Below the pieces are notes generated by a model. It saw nothing but the letters and a program-made list of their open reading frames with translations. It was not told where the DNA came from and ran no database searches. DNA of 52,997 nt from Desulfosudis oleivorans. GTDB lineage: Bacteria; Desulfobacterota; Desulfobacteria; Desulfobacterales; SURF-7. Below, in pieces: positions 34,158-44,600 of the stretch. Positions within the stretch are counted from its first letter, which is position 1. Every line of letters begins with the position of its first letter. The position numbers and the translations under genes are program-made. Location of the stretch: positions 1 through 52,997 of the forward strand of contig DYJC01000027.1 in NCBI GenBank assembly GCA_020723305.1. Reading direction: 5' to 3'.

Positions 34158-34492
34158 ACTTGGCTCCTGTTGTTCTTTTTAAGATATCGAAAATGCCGTA
34201 TGATAGTTAAGTTCAATCAGAAATTCAACCGTTAATTCTTGTTCGAATAAGAGATATTGACGCGGGTATTGATTTTATTGTATCATTCAGCATAATTTCA
34301 AGAAAATTGCATGTTTGCGTGCCACACCTGATGAATCTGATTATAAATTACTATTCCCGATGCTGTGCATGAGAGAATGTGTATTCATGCCTGTTCCAGT
34401 TTCAGGATGCGATGGATTGCTGATTGACCGGGAAGCTGTAACCCGAGTTACAAGAGAAACCTCTTAATCAAGAGTATCTATTCGGAATTAAC
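34158..34492. other. Divergent promoter region before the gpgS operon
   Basis: This 335-bp region separates divergent genes and must hold promoters for both. A TTGACG at 34,257 could be a plus-strand -35. The near-palindrome TGTAACCCGAGTTACA (34437-34452) lies 41 bp before the M20-like start and could be an operator. No gene is visible. Confidence 0.5.
34437..34452. promoter_or_regulatory. Near-palindrome TGTAAC...GTTACA
   Basis: TGTAAC and GTTACA are perfect complements around a CCGA centre, 41 bp before the M20-like gene. Length and symmetry suit a helix-turn-helix repressor site. No regulator is identified. Confidence 0.4.
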
Positions 34493-35662
34493 ATGGAAAA
34501 TTTTATCGAAGAGGTTCCGTCCTATATTGAAAAAATCAAGTCTCTCAAAGAGACGATTCTTGCCAATATTGTGATGATCGGACAGGTTCCTTCACCGACT
34601 TTTCATGAGGCCAGACGAGCTGAAGTTTTTCAGGAACGGATGTTCGAAGCGCAGGTGGATGAATGCACAATCGATGAATTCCGGAATCCGATCGGCGTAA
34701 TCCGGGGAACAAACGACAAAAAGCCGCCGATATTTGTTGTCGCACATCTGGATACCTATATTGATAAGGATATTGATCATAACTATACCATCCGGAAAGA
34801 TATGATTCATGGGCCGGGAATTATGGACAATTCCGCAGGCGCCGGTATTCTGGTTTCATTACCGGAAATATTGCGGAAGCTTGCGCTTCAGTTTGAGTCC
34901 GACATTGTTATCGCCGGATTGATTTATTCTATAGGAAAGGGAAATCTCCAGGGCGTCCGTCAATTGTTGGGTGCATGGAAGACCCCTATTCGGGGTGCAA
35001 TATGCGTTGAGGGCGGAGAGCTTGGCCGCCTGAATTATTACTCTGACGGTATCAGACGATGTGAGGTGGAGTGTATAATTTCTGCAGAGGATGGTGCAGA
35101 GTATCGGTTTAAACCCAATGCTATCCTGATTTTAAATGAGGTGATCAACCGCATCCTGACCTTGCGGCTGCCCCAGAGACCCCGCTCCCGTGTCATTATC
35201 GGCAAAATTTCCGGCGGATTCAAGCATGGGATTATTGCCCTGGAAGGAACACTGGGATTTGAAATCCAGAGCGACTCGGATGATATGGTGAAAACCATAT
35301 TCAGGGACATTACCGATATCGTAGATGGGATAAGTCATGAATATCAGGTGGATATGAAACTGAAAACCATCAGCAGCGTAAATGCCGGCACCTTGAGTTT
35401 CAGCCACCCGCTGGTAAAAAGCACAGTGGCCATTATGAAAAAACTGGACCTTAAGCCAATGGCTGATCCCAGTGGATCTGAGCTTTCCATTTTTTTATCC
35501 CGAAAAATCCCGGCTGTAACCCTGGGTGTCTCCAGAGGTCACAACTATCATCGGATCAATGCTCAAATGGAGATCGAGCCCATGTACAAAGGGATTGCAC
35601 AGATCATCGGGGTGATGAAAGCGATTGACAGCGGAGTCTGTGATGAAGAACACCTGGCTTGA
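34493..35662 (+). CDS. M20-like zinc-peptidase homologue lacking the catalytic Glu pair
   Basis: The 389-residue protein has the M20 di-zinc plan. HxD is His85/Asp87 (VAHLDTYID), the bridging Asp is Asp112 (GPGIMDN), a later acidic ligand lies in CVEGGELG, and the last His is in SRGHNYH. Active family members have GEEGLGDLRG where this one reads YSIGKGNLQG. The general-base Glu and adjacent ligand Glu are replaced by Ser146-Ile147, so ordinary peptidase activity is not expected. The gene overlaps the GpgS-like gene by 20 bp and is probably translated with it. It could be a binding or regulatory pseudoenzyme, or use a changed metal chemistry. Confidence 0.85.
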   Translation: MENFIEEVPSYIEKIKSLKETILANIVMIGQVPSPTFHEARRAEVFQERMFEAQVDECTIDEFRNPIGVIRGTNDKKPPIFVVAHLDTYIDKDIDHNYTIRKDMIHGPGIMDNSAGAGILVSLPEILRKLALQFESDIVIAGLIYSIGKGNLQGVRQLLGAWKTPIRGAICVEGGELGRLNYYSDGIRRCEVECIISAEDGAEYRFKPNAILILNEVINRILTLRLPQRPRSRVIIGKISGGFKHGIIALEGTLGFEIQSDSDDMVKTIFRDITDIVDGISHEYQVDMKLKTISSVNAGTLSFSHPLVKSTVAIMKKLDLKPMADPSGSELSIFLSRKIPAVTLGVSRGHNYHRINAQMEIEPMYKGIAQIIGVMKAIDSGVCDEEHLA

Positions 35663-36635
35663 AAAAAATACGTTTCATTATTCGGATTTTAAGGACTTGC
35701 GAAATCTGGTCGAAATAAAGGAAAAAAAGAATCTGGCCATTTCCCTGTGCCTGCCAACCTTGAACGAAGAAAAAACAATTGCAAAAGAAGTGATCATCAT
35801 GAAATCGGAACTTATGATCCGCTATCCGCTTCTGGATGAAATCGTTGTTGTGGATTCCGGCTCAACCGATAAGACAGAGGAGATTGCCAGGGAGTATGGC
35901 GCAGATGTTTATCGGGCATCCGATGTTCTTCCGGGAATACAGAATTTTCAGGGAAAAGGGGAGAACCTGTGGAAAGCGCTGTATATCACCAAGGGAGATA
36001 TTATTGTCTATCTGGATGCAGATATTAAAAATATTCATCACCGGTTTGTCTATGCACTGGTTGGGCCGCTGCTGCTTTCCGACCGGATCCGGTATGCAAA
36101 AGCATTTTATGACAGACCCATTGCAATCGGAACAAATATGATACGGGCAACCGGTGGCGGAAGGGTAACGGAACTGGTGATCCGGCCGCTGTTTTCACTC
36201 TATTTCCCTGAATTGACACAGATACTCCAGCCGCTTTCCGGTGAATATGCCGGCTACCGGGATATTTTTGAAAGAATCCCTTTTCCTATTGGATATGGGA
36301 TTGAAACCAGCATGATTCTGGATATCTATGAAAAGTGGGGACTGGATGTTATTGCACAGGTGGACCTTGAAAAGCGGGTTCATCGGAATCAGGATACAAA
36401 AGCCCTTGGCAGAATGTCGTTCGTGATATTGAAAACATTTTTAAACCGGATCGAAAAACTGGGGCTTATTGAGAAAAAAAAAGAGATGCACAATAAAATG
36501 ATTCAGTACAAGCTGGAAAAAAATTGCTATAAACCGGATATCCGTCAGGTGGCTGAGCAGGAACGCCCCCCCATGATCGATATCCCGGAATATCGTAAAA
36601 AGTTTTTACCTGGAAAGTTTCCAAATAAGTCTTGA
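35643..36635 (+). CDS. gpgS: Glucosyl-3-phosphoglycerate synthase-like glycosyltransferase (GT81)
   Basis: GpgS transfers a hexose from an NDP-sugar to 3-phosphoglycerate, the first step in making glucosylglycerate, a compatible solute. The 330-residue protein shows LPTLNEEKT, VVDSGSTDKT, the metal-binding LDADI, the acceptor-side loop GGGRVTELVIRPL, PLSGEYAG and GYGIETSMILDI, all GpgS hallmarks. I chose the ATG at 35643 over the first codon at 35625 because LEKNTFHYSDF is the usual family start. No phosphatase (GpgP) gene lies nearby, so the phosphate-removing step must be encoded elsewhere. It overlaps the M20-like gene and precedes the kinase-like gene by 93 bp. Confidence 0.88.
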   Translation: MKNTWLEKNTFHYSDFKDLRNLVEIKEKKNLAISLCLPTLNEEKTIAKEVIIMKSELMIRYPLLDEIVVVDSGSTDKTEEIAREYGADVYRASDVLPGIQNFQGKGENLWKALYITKGDIIVYLDADIKNIHHRFVYALVGPLLLSDRIRYAKAFYDRPIAIGTNMIRATGGGRVTELVIRPLFSLYFPELTQILQPLSGEYAGYRDIFERIPFPIGYGIETSMILDIYEKWGLDVIAQVDLEKRVHRNQDTKALGRMSFVILKTFLNRIEKLGLIEKKKEMHNKMIQYKLEKNCYKPDIRQVAEQERPPMIDIPEYRKKFLPGKFPNKS

Positions 36636-36728
36636 ATATTTGGTGATGTTTTGAATAAATAAAGAAGATCCATTCTACAAAACAGAATAACTCCCGATTC
36701 ATTACAACATGTTCATGGATAAAGGAAA

Positions 36729-38654
36729 ATGATCGAAAAAAAAGGGCCTCCCACGATCAGCTCAAAGGATTATTCAAAGAACAGAGCAGCCATTCTCCGG
36801 TACTTCATTAAGTTATTCAAACATCAAATCAATGCTCCCTCGCAGGCGCCGTTTGAGGTAAAACGCTTGGAGGTCTCTGCACTTGGTTCGAAATTTTCCA
36901 TCTTTGAATTACGGGTTGAACAAAATGGCGAGTGGATATCAAGGCGTATGACCATTGCGCCGTTGGGTGAAGAAAGCGGCAGCAAAAGCATATGCTTCTA
37001 TGTCATCTATGATGATCATCTGGTGGTCAAAATCCCACCGGCACCCATAACAGACCTGAACCGTTATCTGGACAGTATCTATGCAGACCAGCGAATTGTT
37101 TTTCGGCTGGAGCCAAGGGCATGCGTTGTCCCGGGTGTATCGGTGATTCTGAAACGGATCTATTCTTTTCCCGGTGACAGGGTCAATACTGAAAAAATGG
37201 AAGGCAAATATATCAGTTGGCTGAAGAAAAATATTGAGTTTCAGGAATTTTTAAAGATAGACAATTCTTTTGTCTTTTTCATGGATCTTTCACGATTCAA
37301 TATTTTAGGCGATGTCCTGAATAAATTGCATGAGGGTGATGAGAGGCGATTTTTCGAAGAGATCACGGAAAATAAGGGAATCATCACAGGGTATCACTTT
37401 TTTGAAGGAAGGTATGGTCATGCAAAAGGAAGTTTGGGGTATGATCTGAATAAACTGTATTCAGCATTTGAGACCGGTGTGCATGAAGCGCTCAGCCGCA
37501 ATAAGATCCAGCCTTCCACACTTCAGTATAAAATTGAGGACTGGTTTCTCTGGAACCTTGCCGGAAAAAAAGTAGAAGCATCTGAAAAACATGTCTCTCC
37601 TGAGATGGTTGAAGAGATAAATCGTATTTTTCATGCGGTGACGAGTGAAAGAGAGAAGACGGTTGCCGCATATCGGGCAACCGTAAAAGAATATCTTGAT
37701 AAAAAATATTTTGCAAAAAGCAAAGCCCGGATAGAAGGAATCATCACGAACATACTGGATCTTCTGGCATGGCTTCGCGATAAAGGCGTTGCGATGAGAG
37801 ATTTCAAACCGGATAATATACTGGTAACAGGTGATCCGGAAAAGAATCCCAATTTTCTTTCCTCGCCGGATCAATACCAGCTTGGCTTGATCGATGTTGA
37901 AACTGCCGTGATTTATAAAATCCAGGGGGATGGAAAAATTGAGCAACCACAACTGGGAGGAACTCCTTTTTTTGCCACCCCCTCACAGCTATTCCAGAAT
38001 ACCGTCCTGCAGGAGGTTTATAAAGACTTTCCGACAATCCTGTATCTTCAGGATTGGTATGCAGCGGTTGCCATGATCTATCTTGTTGTCACCGGAGAAA
38101 GGCTGTTTGAAAAAACAGCCATGAAGTTACCGGGTATTATCAGAATCATTGAAAAAACACACCTGGAGAAAGGTAGCATTCCCGATGTGCTGAAGAAAAC
38201 AAACACTGTTTTTTGGCAAAGTGCTGCTTCGGAGTTTCAGGCCAAGATTAAAAATAAGGAAGCGCTTTTAAAGACAATACAGGTTTCCATGCCGGAAACT
38301 GTAAAAAGGATGTTTCTTCAGAATATGCAGGGCAGAAGATTGGTGCTTCTGGAAATGATCAAGGATCAAATAGTGGGTCAATCGGTTTTTGAATCCGGGA
38401 AAAACAGAGAGCAGCTTCTGAAAGCTTCGGCAAAACAGATCATCGGGTTCCGCAGAAAAATGGATGATTCGGAAAATCCCCGTCAGGTCAAAAAAATGGC
38501 ATGCCTGAAAAAGCTTGAATTATTTAAGATCGAGCTGGAAGAATTGGATGAGGCCATGCAGTCTTTTGTCAAGACTAAGGATGCTGCAACCGTATACAGC
38601 CTGTTGGGTTGGATGTTTCAGGCTGTTTTTCATCCCATGCGGGTCGTTCAATAA
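36729..38654 (+). CDS. Divergent Hanks-type protein kinase with large N- and C-terminal regions
   Basis: The 641-residue protein contains scattered kinase motifs. VVKIPP has a candidate ATP-lysine (Lys101). The catalytic loop MRDFKPDN has Asp358, Lys360 and Asn363, with Met in place of the usual His. LIDVET has Asp389 where DFG is expected (DVE here), and GGTPFFATP sits where GTPxYMAPE lies. About 250 residues separate the lysine and the catalytic loop, an unusually large insertion. The C-terminal ~150 residues are helical and charged. Catalytic Asp and metal Asp are kept, so activity is plausible. Placement after gpgS suggests control of solute synthesis or a linked stress response. That is inference. 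Confidence 0.8.
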   Translation: MIEKKGPPTISSKDYSKNRAAILRYFIKLFKHQINAPSQAPFEVKRLEVSALGSKFSIFELRVEQNGEWISRRMTIAPLGEESGSKSICFYVIYDDHLVVKIPPAPITDLNRYLDSIYADQRIVFRLEPRACVVPGVSVILKRIYSFPGDRVNTEKMEGKYISWLKKNIEFQEFLKIDNSFVFFMDLSRFNILGDVLNKLHEGDERRFFEEITENKGIITGYHFFEGRYGHAKGSLGYDLNKLYSAFETGVHEALSRNKIQPSTLQYKIEDWFLWNLAGKKVEASEKHVSPEMVEEINRIFHAVTSEREKTVAAYRATVKEYLDKKYFAKSKARIEGIITNILDLLAWLRDKGVAMRDFKPDNILVTGDPEKNPNFLSSPDQYQLGLIDVETAVIYKIQGDGKIEQPQLGGTPFFATPSQLFQNTVLQEVYKDFPTILYLQDWYAAVAMIYLVVTGERLFEKTAMKLPGIIRIIEKTHLEKGSIPDVLKKTNTVFWQSAASEFQAKIKNKEALLKTIQVSMPETVKRMFLQNMQGRRLVLLEMIKDQIVGQSVFESGKNREQLLKASAKQIIGFRRKMDDSENPRQVKKMACLKKLELFKIELEELDEAMQSFVKTKDAATVYSLLGWMFQAVFHPMRVVQ

Positions 38655-38668
38655 GAAATGGATGATTT

Positions 38669-39526
38669 TTAATACCCCTGAAAAAAGCAGCCGGCAATAA
38701 TACAAAGAGCAATAGACATGCAGAGTATCTGATAAGGTGTTCTTCGCAGATGTGTTCTCCAGGCGGCATACAGTATGCCCAAAAAAATACCGACCGCCAG
38801 TCCATAAAAATGTGCAGCCACATCGGTATGTTCTCCTGAACCCAGAAGAGAAAGCAGGGCGACGCTTCCACCAATCGGAAGCCAGGAAGACCGTTTAATA
38901 TTGATCTGTCTGAATTTTACATAAAACAGGTATCCTGCTGAAACTCCGATTGAACCGAAAACAGCAGTGGATGCTCCAATGGAAATATGACCGGTTCCGT
39001 ACATAAAAGCATTCAGCAGGTTTCCGAGGCCACCGGAAAGAAGTACCATGAGCATTCCCACTCCCCATCCGGTAATACGGCAGAGAAAGGTGCCGAATAT
39101 CGCAATACCGATTGCATTGCCGGCAAGATGTCCGGCATCGGCATGGATAAATAAAGAGGTCACGGTTCGATAATAATCACCAGCCACAATTCGCATGGCA
39201 GAGGATTGATACTGATCCATAAACAGCTTGCGTTCACCTGACTGCATCATGGCGACATAAACTGAAATGATCACAATTGCGATCCATAATCCGGTATATA
39301 TGCCGGGGTAGTGATATTCATCTGCGGTAAAGGACGGGGATGCAGTCTGATTTTCAGCAATCGATTTTTCAATTATCCGGAAGGCTTTTTCCATATTGGC
39401 TTCATCCACAAGGATATTCCAGGATTTGCCTGCCTTTTGTGTGTGAAAGGATATCCCGCATGCAGTGAGAATCAGCCCATACTGGTTTGTCTGAGCGGCT
39501 GTCAAATTTTGATATATCATTCGCAT
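38669..39526 (-). CDS. Rhomboid-family intramembrane serine protease
   Basis: Rhomboids cleave membrane proteins within the bilayer. The 285-residue protein has a cytoplasmic N-terminal ~75 residues, then about seven helices. Motifs are TSLFIHADAGHLAGN (loop and helix 2), SIGASTAVFG with Ser186 as nucleophile, and AAHFYGLAVG with His239 as base. The Ser-His dyad is intact. It ends 14 bp from the end of the kinase gene on the opposite strand. The natural substrate is unknown. Confidence 0.9.
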   Translation of the reverse strand: MRMIYQNLTAAQTNQYGLILTACGISFHTQKAGKSWNILVDEANMEKAFRIIEKSIAENQTASPSFTADEYHYPGIYTGLWIAIVIISVYVAMMQSGERKLFMDQYQSSAMRIVAGDYYRTVTSLFIHADAGHLAGNAIGIAIFGTFLCRITGWGVGMLMVLLSGGLGNLLNAFMYGTGHISIGASTAVFGSIGVSAGYLFYVKFRQINIKRSSWLPIGGSVALLSLLGSGEHTDVAAHFYGLAVGIFLGILYAAWRTHLRRTPYQILCMSIALCIIAGCFFQGY

Positions 39527-39912
39527 AATTTGACATGTTTATGGTTCAAAGGAAATGGCTGCCTTTTCGTTATATAAAGAGAATTATGACCAGAAAATAC
39601 CATAAAATATCATCAAGATCCATATGATTCCTGGAAAATCTATTTGAATTCACGGTAAATATTGCCGATCTGCCGGAGAATGGTCAGGCGGAGCTCATAA
39701 TTAGCTGAAAATATGGGTAATCATTATGGTACAATTTTGCATAATCTTTGCATATTTTTTGTCAGGAAATCATCACATCAACTACACAAGCCCGCTTGGT
39801 TTTCATCCATTGAAAACGACAAAGAGAAGTTCGGAGGACGAGTCATTCTTGTTGGATTCGGCATACCACAGGTAAGGTGGACTGAAATCTGTTTTGTGGA
39901 GAAAAGATTCAT
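39527..39912. other. Divergent region before the M23 gene
   Basis: In these 386 bp I see no gene. An AT-rich tract carries the direct repeat TTTGCATA at 39736-39743 and 39747-39754, an 11-bp period that could be a helix-phased binding site. Promoters for the rhomboid and M23 genes should lie here. Confidence 0.45.
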
Positions 39913-40902
39913 ATGCGACGATACTATACAATTTCATTGCTCGGAGAAGTCAGTCAGGAAATCCATCAATTTACTTTTTCAAGACGGATTCTGGTTATTT
40001 TTTGCGGAGTCTTCATGATCGGACTGATGGCTTTCCCCTTCTTGATTTCAAACCATTATCAGGTAAAAAAAAATCGGCCGCCGAATATCGGGGAGCTAAC
40101 GAATATTGAGAAGTTCCAAACAAAAGAGATACAGCAGCAGGATATCCAGATCAGTCACTTTACTTCCGAGATCAGAAAATTGAAAACATCACTGGCTGGG
40201 ATTCAGAAATCTGAAAAAGAGGTTCGATTGATCGCAAACATCGGCGAGGCAGATCATGCAAGCAGTATTTTCGGGATAGGGGGAAGTATCGGAGGAGATT
40301 CGGACTCGATCTTATCACCTGAACTGATTGATCCGATGATGGGACGGAAAATGTTTCAGGAAAATGGGTATTCTAAGAGCGGTAGCAACAGGCTGCCCGG
40401 GGATGTGGAAGATCTGGAAAAAAAAATGGGCGGGAGGCGGAACCTGATGGCTTCAACACCGATCATTTTTCCTTCCATTGGGTGGGAGACGTCTGGATTC
40501 GGATACCAGCGGTCTCCCTTTACCGGAGATCGGGTGTTTCATAAAGGATTGGATATTGCAGCAGCAACCGGGACACCGGTAGTTGCCCCGGCCAACGGAA
40601 TCATAACTTTTGCCGGCTCAAGAGGTGTCTTTGGTATAATGGTTATTGTGGAGCATGGACATGGCCTGGTAACCCAGTATAGTCATTTGTCAAAAGTTGA
40701 AAAAACAGAAGGTTCCCAGGTGAAAAGAGGTGAAACGATTGCCTATGTCGGAAAAACCGGAAAATGCTTCGGACCTCACCTTCATTATGAGGTTCGTTTA
40801 CATGGCATCCCGGTTAACCCCAAAAAATATATTATGTTTACACCATCCTTTATTCAGGAAGCATTTATAAAAGAATCGCAGGTAAAGAATAAACGATCCT
40901 GA
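39913..40902 (+). CDS. M23 (LytM) peptidoglycan endopeptidase
   Basis: The 329-residue protein has a short cytoplasmic start, one anchor helix (about 25-46) and a coiled-coil stretch (about 70-115). A C-terminal M23 domain follows at about 185-310. Zinc and catalytic residues are His210 and Asp214 (FHKGLDI) and the pair His289/His291 (PHLHYEV). Full motifs suggest real activity against peptidoglycan cross-links, unlike inactive EnvC/NlpD types. The anchor and coiled coil place the catalytic domain in the periplasm. A GGAG site lies about 10 bp before the ATG. Confidence 0.9.
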   Translation: MRRYYTISLLGEVSQEIHQFTFSRRILVIFCGVFMIGLMAFPFLISNHYQVKKNRPPNIGELTNIEKFQTKEIQQQDIQISHFTSEIRKLKTSLAGIQKSEKEVRLIANIGEADHASSIFGIGGSIGGDSDSILSPELIDPMMGRKMFQENGYSKSGSNRLPGDVEDLEKKMGGRRNLMASTPIIFPSIGWETSGFGYQRSPFTGDRVFHKGLDIAAATGTPVVAPANGIITFAGSRGVFGIMVIVEHGHGLVTQYSHLSKVEKTEGSQVKRGETIAYVGKTGKCFGPHLHYEVRLHGIPVNPKKYIMFTPSFIQEAFIKESQVKNKRS

Positions 40903-41119
40903 AACACCAAATATACCTACCGTCCGTCACCCTGTTTTCGTATTGAAAAATGATTTTTCTGCGATTTTTTTCTTGACTTGTTCTTTCCCGCCAAATAATA
41001 ATATCCGGAATTTTCGTCTACGATTCAAAAATCCAATACAGAAAACCTTTTTTTTCCCTATATATGGAAAAAATTTGCAGCACCAGAGCCGTCAAGAAAC
41101 CAGAAGGGTGAATTTGATC

Positions 41120-41626
41120 ATGATAAAAAAACCGTTGAAAAGGAAGCCGGCCATTTGTTTTTTGTTTATATTCATTATCGTGAGTTTGGTTGGCATATCA
41201 GAAGAAGGGATTGCAAATCAAGACGCATCCAATGCCTGCATAAACTGCGAACAAATCGTATCTGGTTTTTGCACAGCCTTGCGACAGAATGATTTTCAAA
41301 CAGCTCACCAGTCGTTGAGCAAATCAGGGCTTGGAAAAACAGATGAGGCCGATTTTATAAAAGAATTTCGGAAATATCAGTCTCAAGGTGGGCAACTGCA
41401 TAATTTTTCTTTGTTGGAAATCAAGAAACAGAAAGATGAGGTATTGGTGAAGGTGGCCATGCAATTCCAAAAAGAAATACCGCCAAGAATTGTCAGCGGT
41501 GTTCACTCGTTCAGGCTAGTGAATGAAAATGGAGCAATGAAAATACATTTCATCATACCACCAACTTCTCCCCCGCCTATTGCTTTGATAAAGAAAAGCG
41601 GAGGATCCCATCCAGGGGTTGATTAG
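41120..41626 (+). CDS. Small exported protein, possibly NTF2-like
   Basis: The 168-residue protein has a signal peptide (about 1-32: IKKPLKRKPAICFLFIFIIV, ending GIANQ). The start chosen is ATG 41120 with GAAGGGTG upstream; a longer frame from 41023 is not supported. The mature part has a CINCEQ pair and a pattern CTALRQNDFQTAHQSL ... FIKEFRKYQ followed by several strands, which resembles small cone-shaped NTF2/SnoaL-like domains. That fold call is a guess. It precedes the giant protein gene by 57 bp on the same strand and may be cotranscribed with it. Confidence 0.75.
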   Translation: MIKKPLKRKPAICFLFIFIIVSLVGISEEGIANQDASNACINCEQIVSGFCTALRQNDFQTAHQSLSKSGLGKTDEADFIKEFRKYQSQGGQLHNFSLLEIKKQKDEVLVKVAMQFQKEIPPRIVSGVHSFRLVNENGAMKIHFIIPPTSPPPIALIKKSGGSHPGVD

Positions 41627-41683
41627 TTGGATACACGACCGATTCGATACAGATTATTGCGCTGATAAATGGAAGGAAGGATA

Positions 41684-44600
41684 ATGATACAGTCGATCAG
41701 TTCACGTGCAAAGCTACTCACGATTATCGCTATTGGAATGATGTATTTTGTATCTTCGGGTTGCGGAATATCTCTGGCAGCTGATGTCAGTGCGGGTACG
41801 CAGAACAATACGTATGAACTGAGCGTTAAGAACTATGGAAGCGCTGAAATGCAGGGTGTGTCTGTTGAGACGCTGGTCGTACGGAATCCGCAGAATTTGA
41901 TTACCATAAAGGATGTCCAGCCTCAGACAGCCGATATTCCAGGTAATGGCGTACAGGTTTTTTTAATCCGGTTTGACGTTGCATGCCCTCCATCCATTTC
42001 TGATACTGTCGAAACCGCCGGGTTCAAATTTAATATCCACGCTGCGACCGGTAACCCCTTTTATATTAATCCTTGCGGAATGAACAAGGATAACTGCGGG
42101 GAATTGGAAGCGGATTTTACGGTTGAAATCAAAAGAACCGAATGTGAAAAGTGTGATAACAATCAGATTATCGATAAGACACCTGAAGAAATCGGGACTT
42201 GCAATAAATGCGTGGACGGAAGAATCCAACCCAAAGAACTTCCCCCGCACAGACAGGTGGGCGGCCAGTGTTTTTGGTACGAATGCAATAACACAACCGG
42301 GCAGCAGGTTGAACGAAATGCTGCGATTCCATCGCCTGATCGGCGCAAGTGCATCGATTTCATCTGCACGGGAAAAGGGGTTTCCGGAATCCCGATTGCC
42401 GGCTGTGATGCGGCGGATGACAATGAAAGCGTTGATCCGTCTGTTGAGACAACGGATACGGATGATGAGACTTTTACCATTGATGAAAATGCGGAAATCG
42501 GCATTCTGACCAATGGCTTTTTCAATGATACGGCAGCGTTTGTTGCCAGTCTGGTCCGGGAAAATCTTGCATGGATCCCCATTGGTTTTTCATATGAGGG
42601 GGTGGCCGGCAAACCGTTAATCATTATCCCAAGCGGTGGATTGTATGGACTGGATAATTCACCCTCCTTTCAGCATAACCTGGAGCAATACATTTCAAAC
42701 GGCGGTACAGTGGTTGTGTTTTCACAGCAGCGCGGCTATGAGTATGGGTTACTTCCGGGGAACCTGTCAGGATATGGCTGGAGTGAAGATCTCAGTTGCC
42801 AATGGAAATCCATATATTTGGATACCTACCATCAAATCCTCAGCGGTATTGATACCACGCAGTGTGATGCCGTAGTCGACGGGTATTTTACAGACTGGCC
42901 GGATGATTCCACCATACTGTTGCGGCGAAGTAAAAATTCAATGCCTTGTATGCTGATGTATGCGTATGGAAATGGCCGGGTTATCGCGACAACCATCTAC
43001 GAGGATTGGGCTTCCAAACGCGGACAGGTAACGGCTGACGGCAAATCGATTATCCGGGATCTGTGTCGATGGGGAAAAGCTCCTATGATACTTCCGGAGT
43101 TTGCACCGGAAACCGATGCTGAAATATCAACGGAAGTCACCAACAACACAGGAACCAATGCCGCCCAGATCAAACTGTCGGTTTACAATCCTGACAATAT
43201 TCTGATGAAAGAGGAAGTGATTCCTCAGACCGTCGAAAGCGCTCAAACCCTGATTCTGAATCATCTGCTGGAAAACATTCAGCCGAATTTAGGCATATGG
43301 TTCACCAGATATACATTGCTGGATAATGAGGGGAATCCTGTTCAAGCTGAAAGAAAAGGCTCACGATTTGTTGTCAGTGATCCGCCAGAATCAGGTGAGG
43401 ACAAAGAATTCAGTTTTTCCATGAATTCTGAAAAAGATACATATGTCCACGGCAGTACCGGAAAGTTTACACTCACCGGCAGAAATAATTCCGACCTGGA
43501 GAAAACCGTGACATACCGTCTCTTGGTCAATCACAAGCCGTACAATGAAACGGTCTACTCCATGACCATACCTCCCAACAGCATACGGCAGGCCGAACAT
43601 TCCGTTAAAATGATTTATTCCGATTCTACAAGGAGGCAAGAAGGGTTGGGTGTAGGCACGCGGTTCCGCGCGCAAATTTTTGATGGAGCCAGAAGAAAAA
43701 TAAGCGAGCCTTCCGTAACCTTCCGGACAGTATATCCCTGTTTGGATATTGATCTGGCCAAGCTAAAAGATACCTATAACCGCGGTGAAGATGTCACGGT
43801 TGTGATGGACTATAAAAATATAAGGAAGGATTATCTGAACACCACTATCAGTGTCAGTTATGAGTCGACTATCCGTGTGGTTGTCACGGATCCGAAAAAC
43901 ACCCAAGTGTTCAGCCGGGAATACGACCTTACGGTTTCCGACCTCACTGCAACAGAGATTATTACGTTCACCCTTCCCAATTCAGCCAAGCCGGGGAAGT
44001 ATAAAATTACGGCAACCGGATATATAAATGGTAATAAGCAACCGGAAACAAGTGAATATTTTTCCGTGCCGACATTGAGAGTGGGCATCGAACCCAACCT
44101 CCCCGTAATATTCAAGCCCGGCAGCAATGCCATATCATTCAATATCAATCGGGTAACCGAAGGAGGCGTGTATCCGGGTACATTCGGTGTCTTCACGGCA
44201 ACACTTAGAAACCCCGATGGAACTGAGATATGGGAATCCGATGAAATGACCTTTGACCCTGCCAACAATGCCAGTACCGCAATTGATATGGTCATCCCGC
44301 TGGAGAACCTTACCTTTGGGACCTATACCCTGGTCTATACAGCAAATTATGGAGGGGTCCAATCCAGTTACGGAAATAATCGATTGGTATATTCGGCCGG
44401 TGTAGAAACAAACTTGAATAAATACAGTTTTCGAATGGGAGAAACCCTGAATGTGGATGTCGATGTTACCAACACCGGCGACATCGGTATTGAAAATATG
44501 AATGTCAGGGCAAGTATTCCGGATATCGGTTTCAACCGGGAATACATGGTTACCCTTACACCGGGACAGAGCAGCCGGACATCCTTGTCCTGCGCAATAC

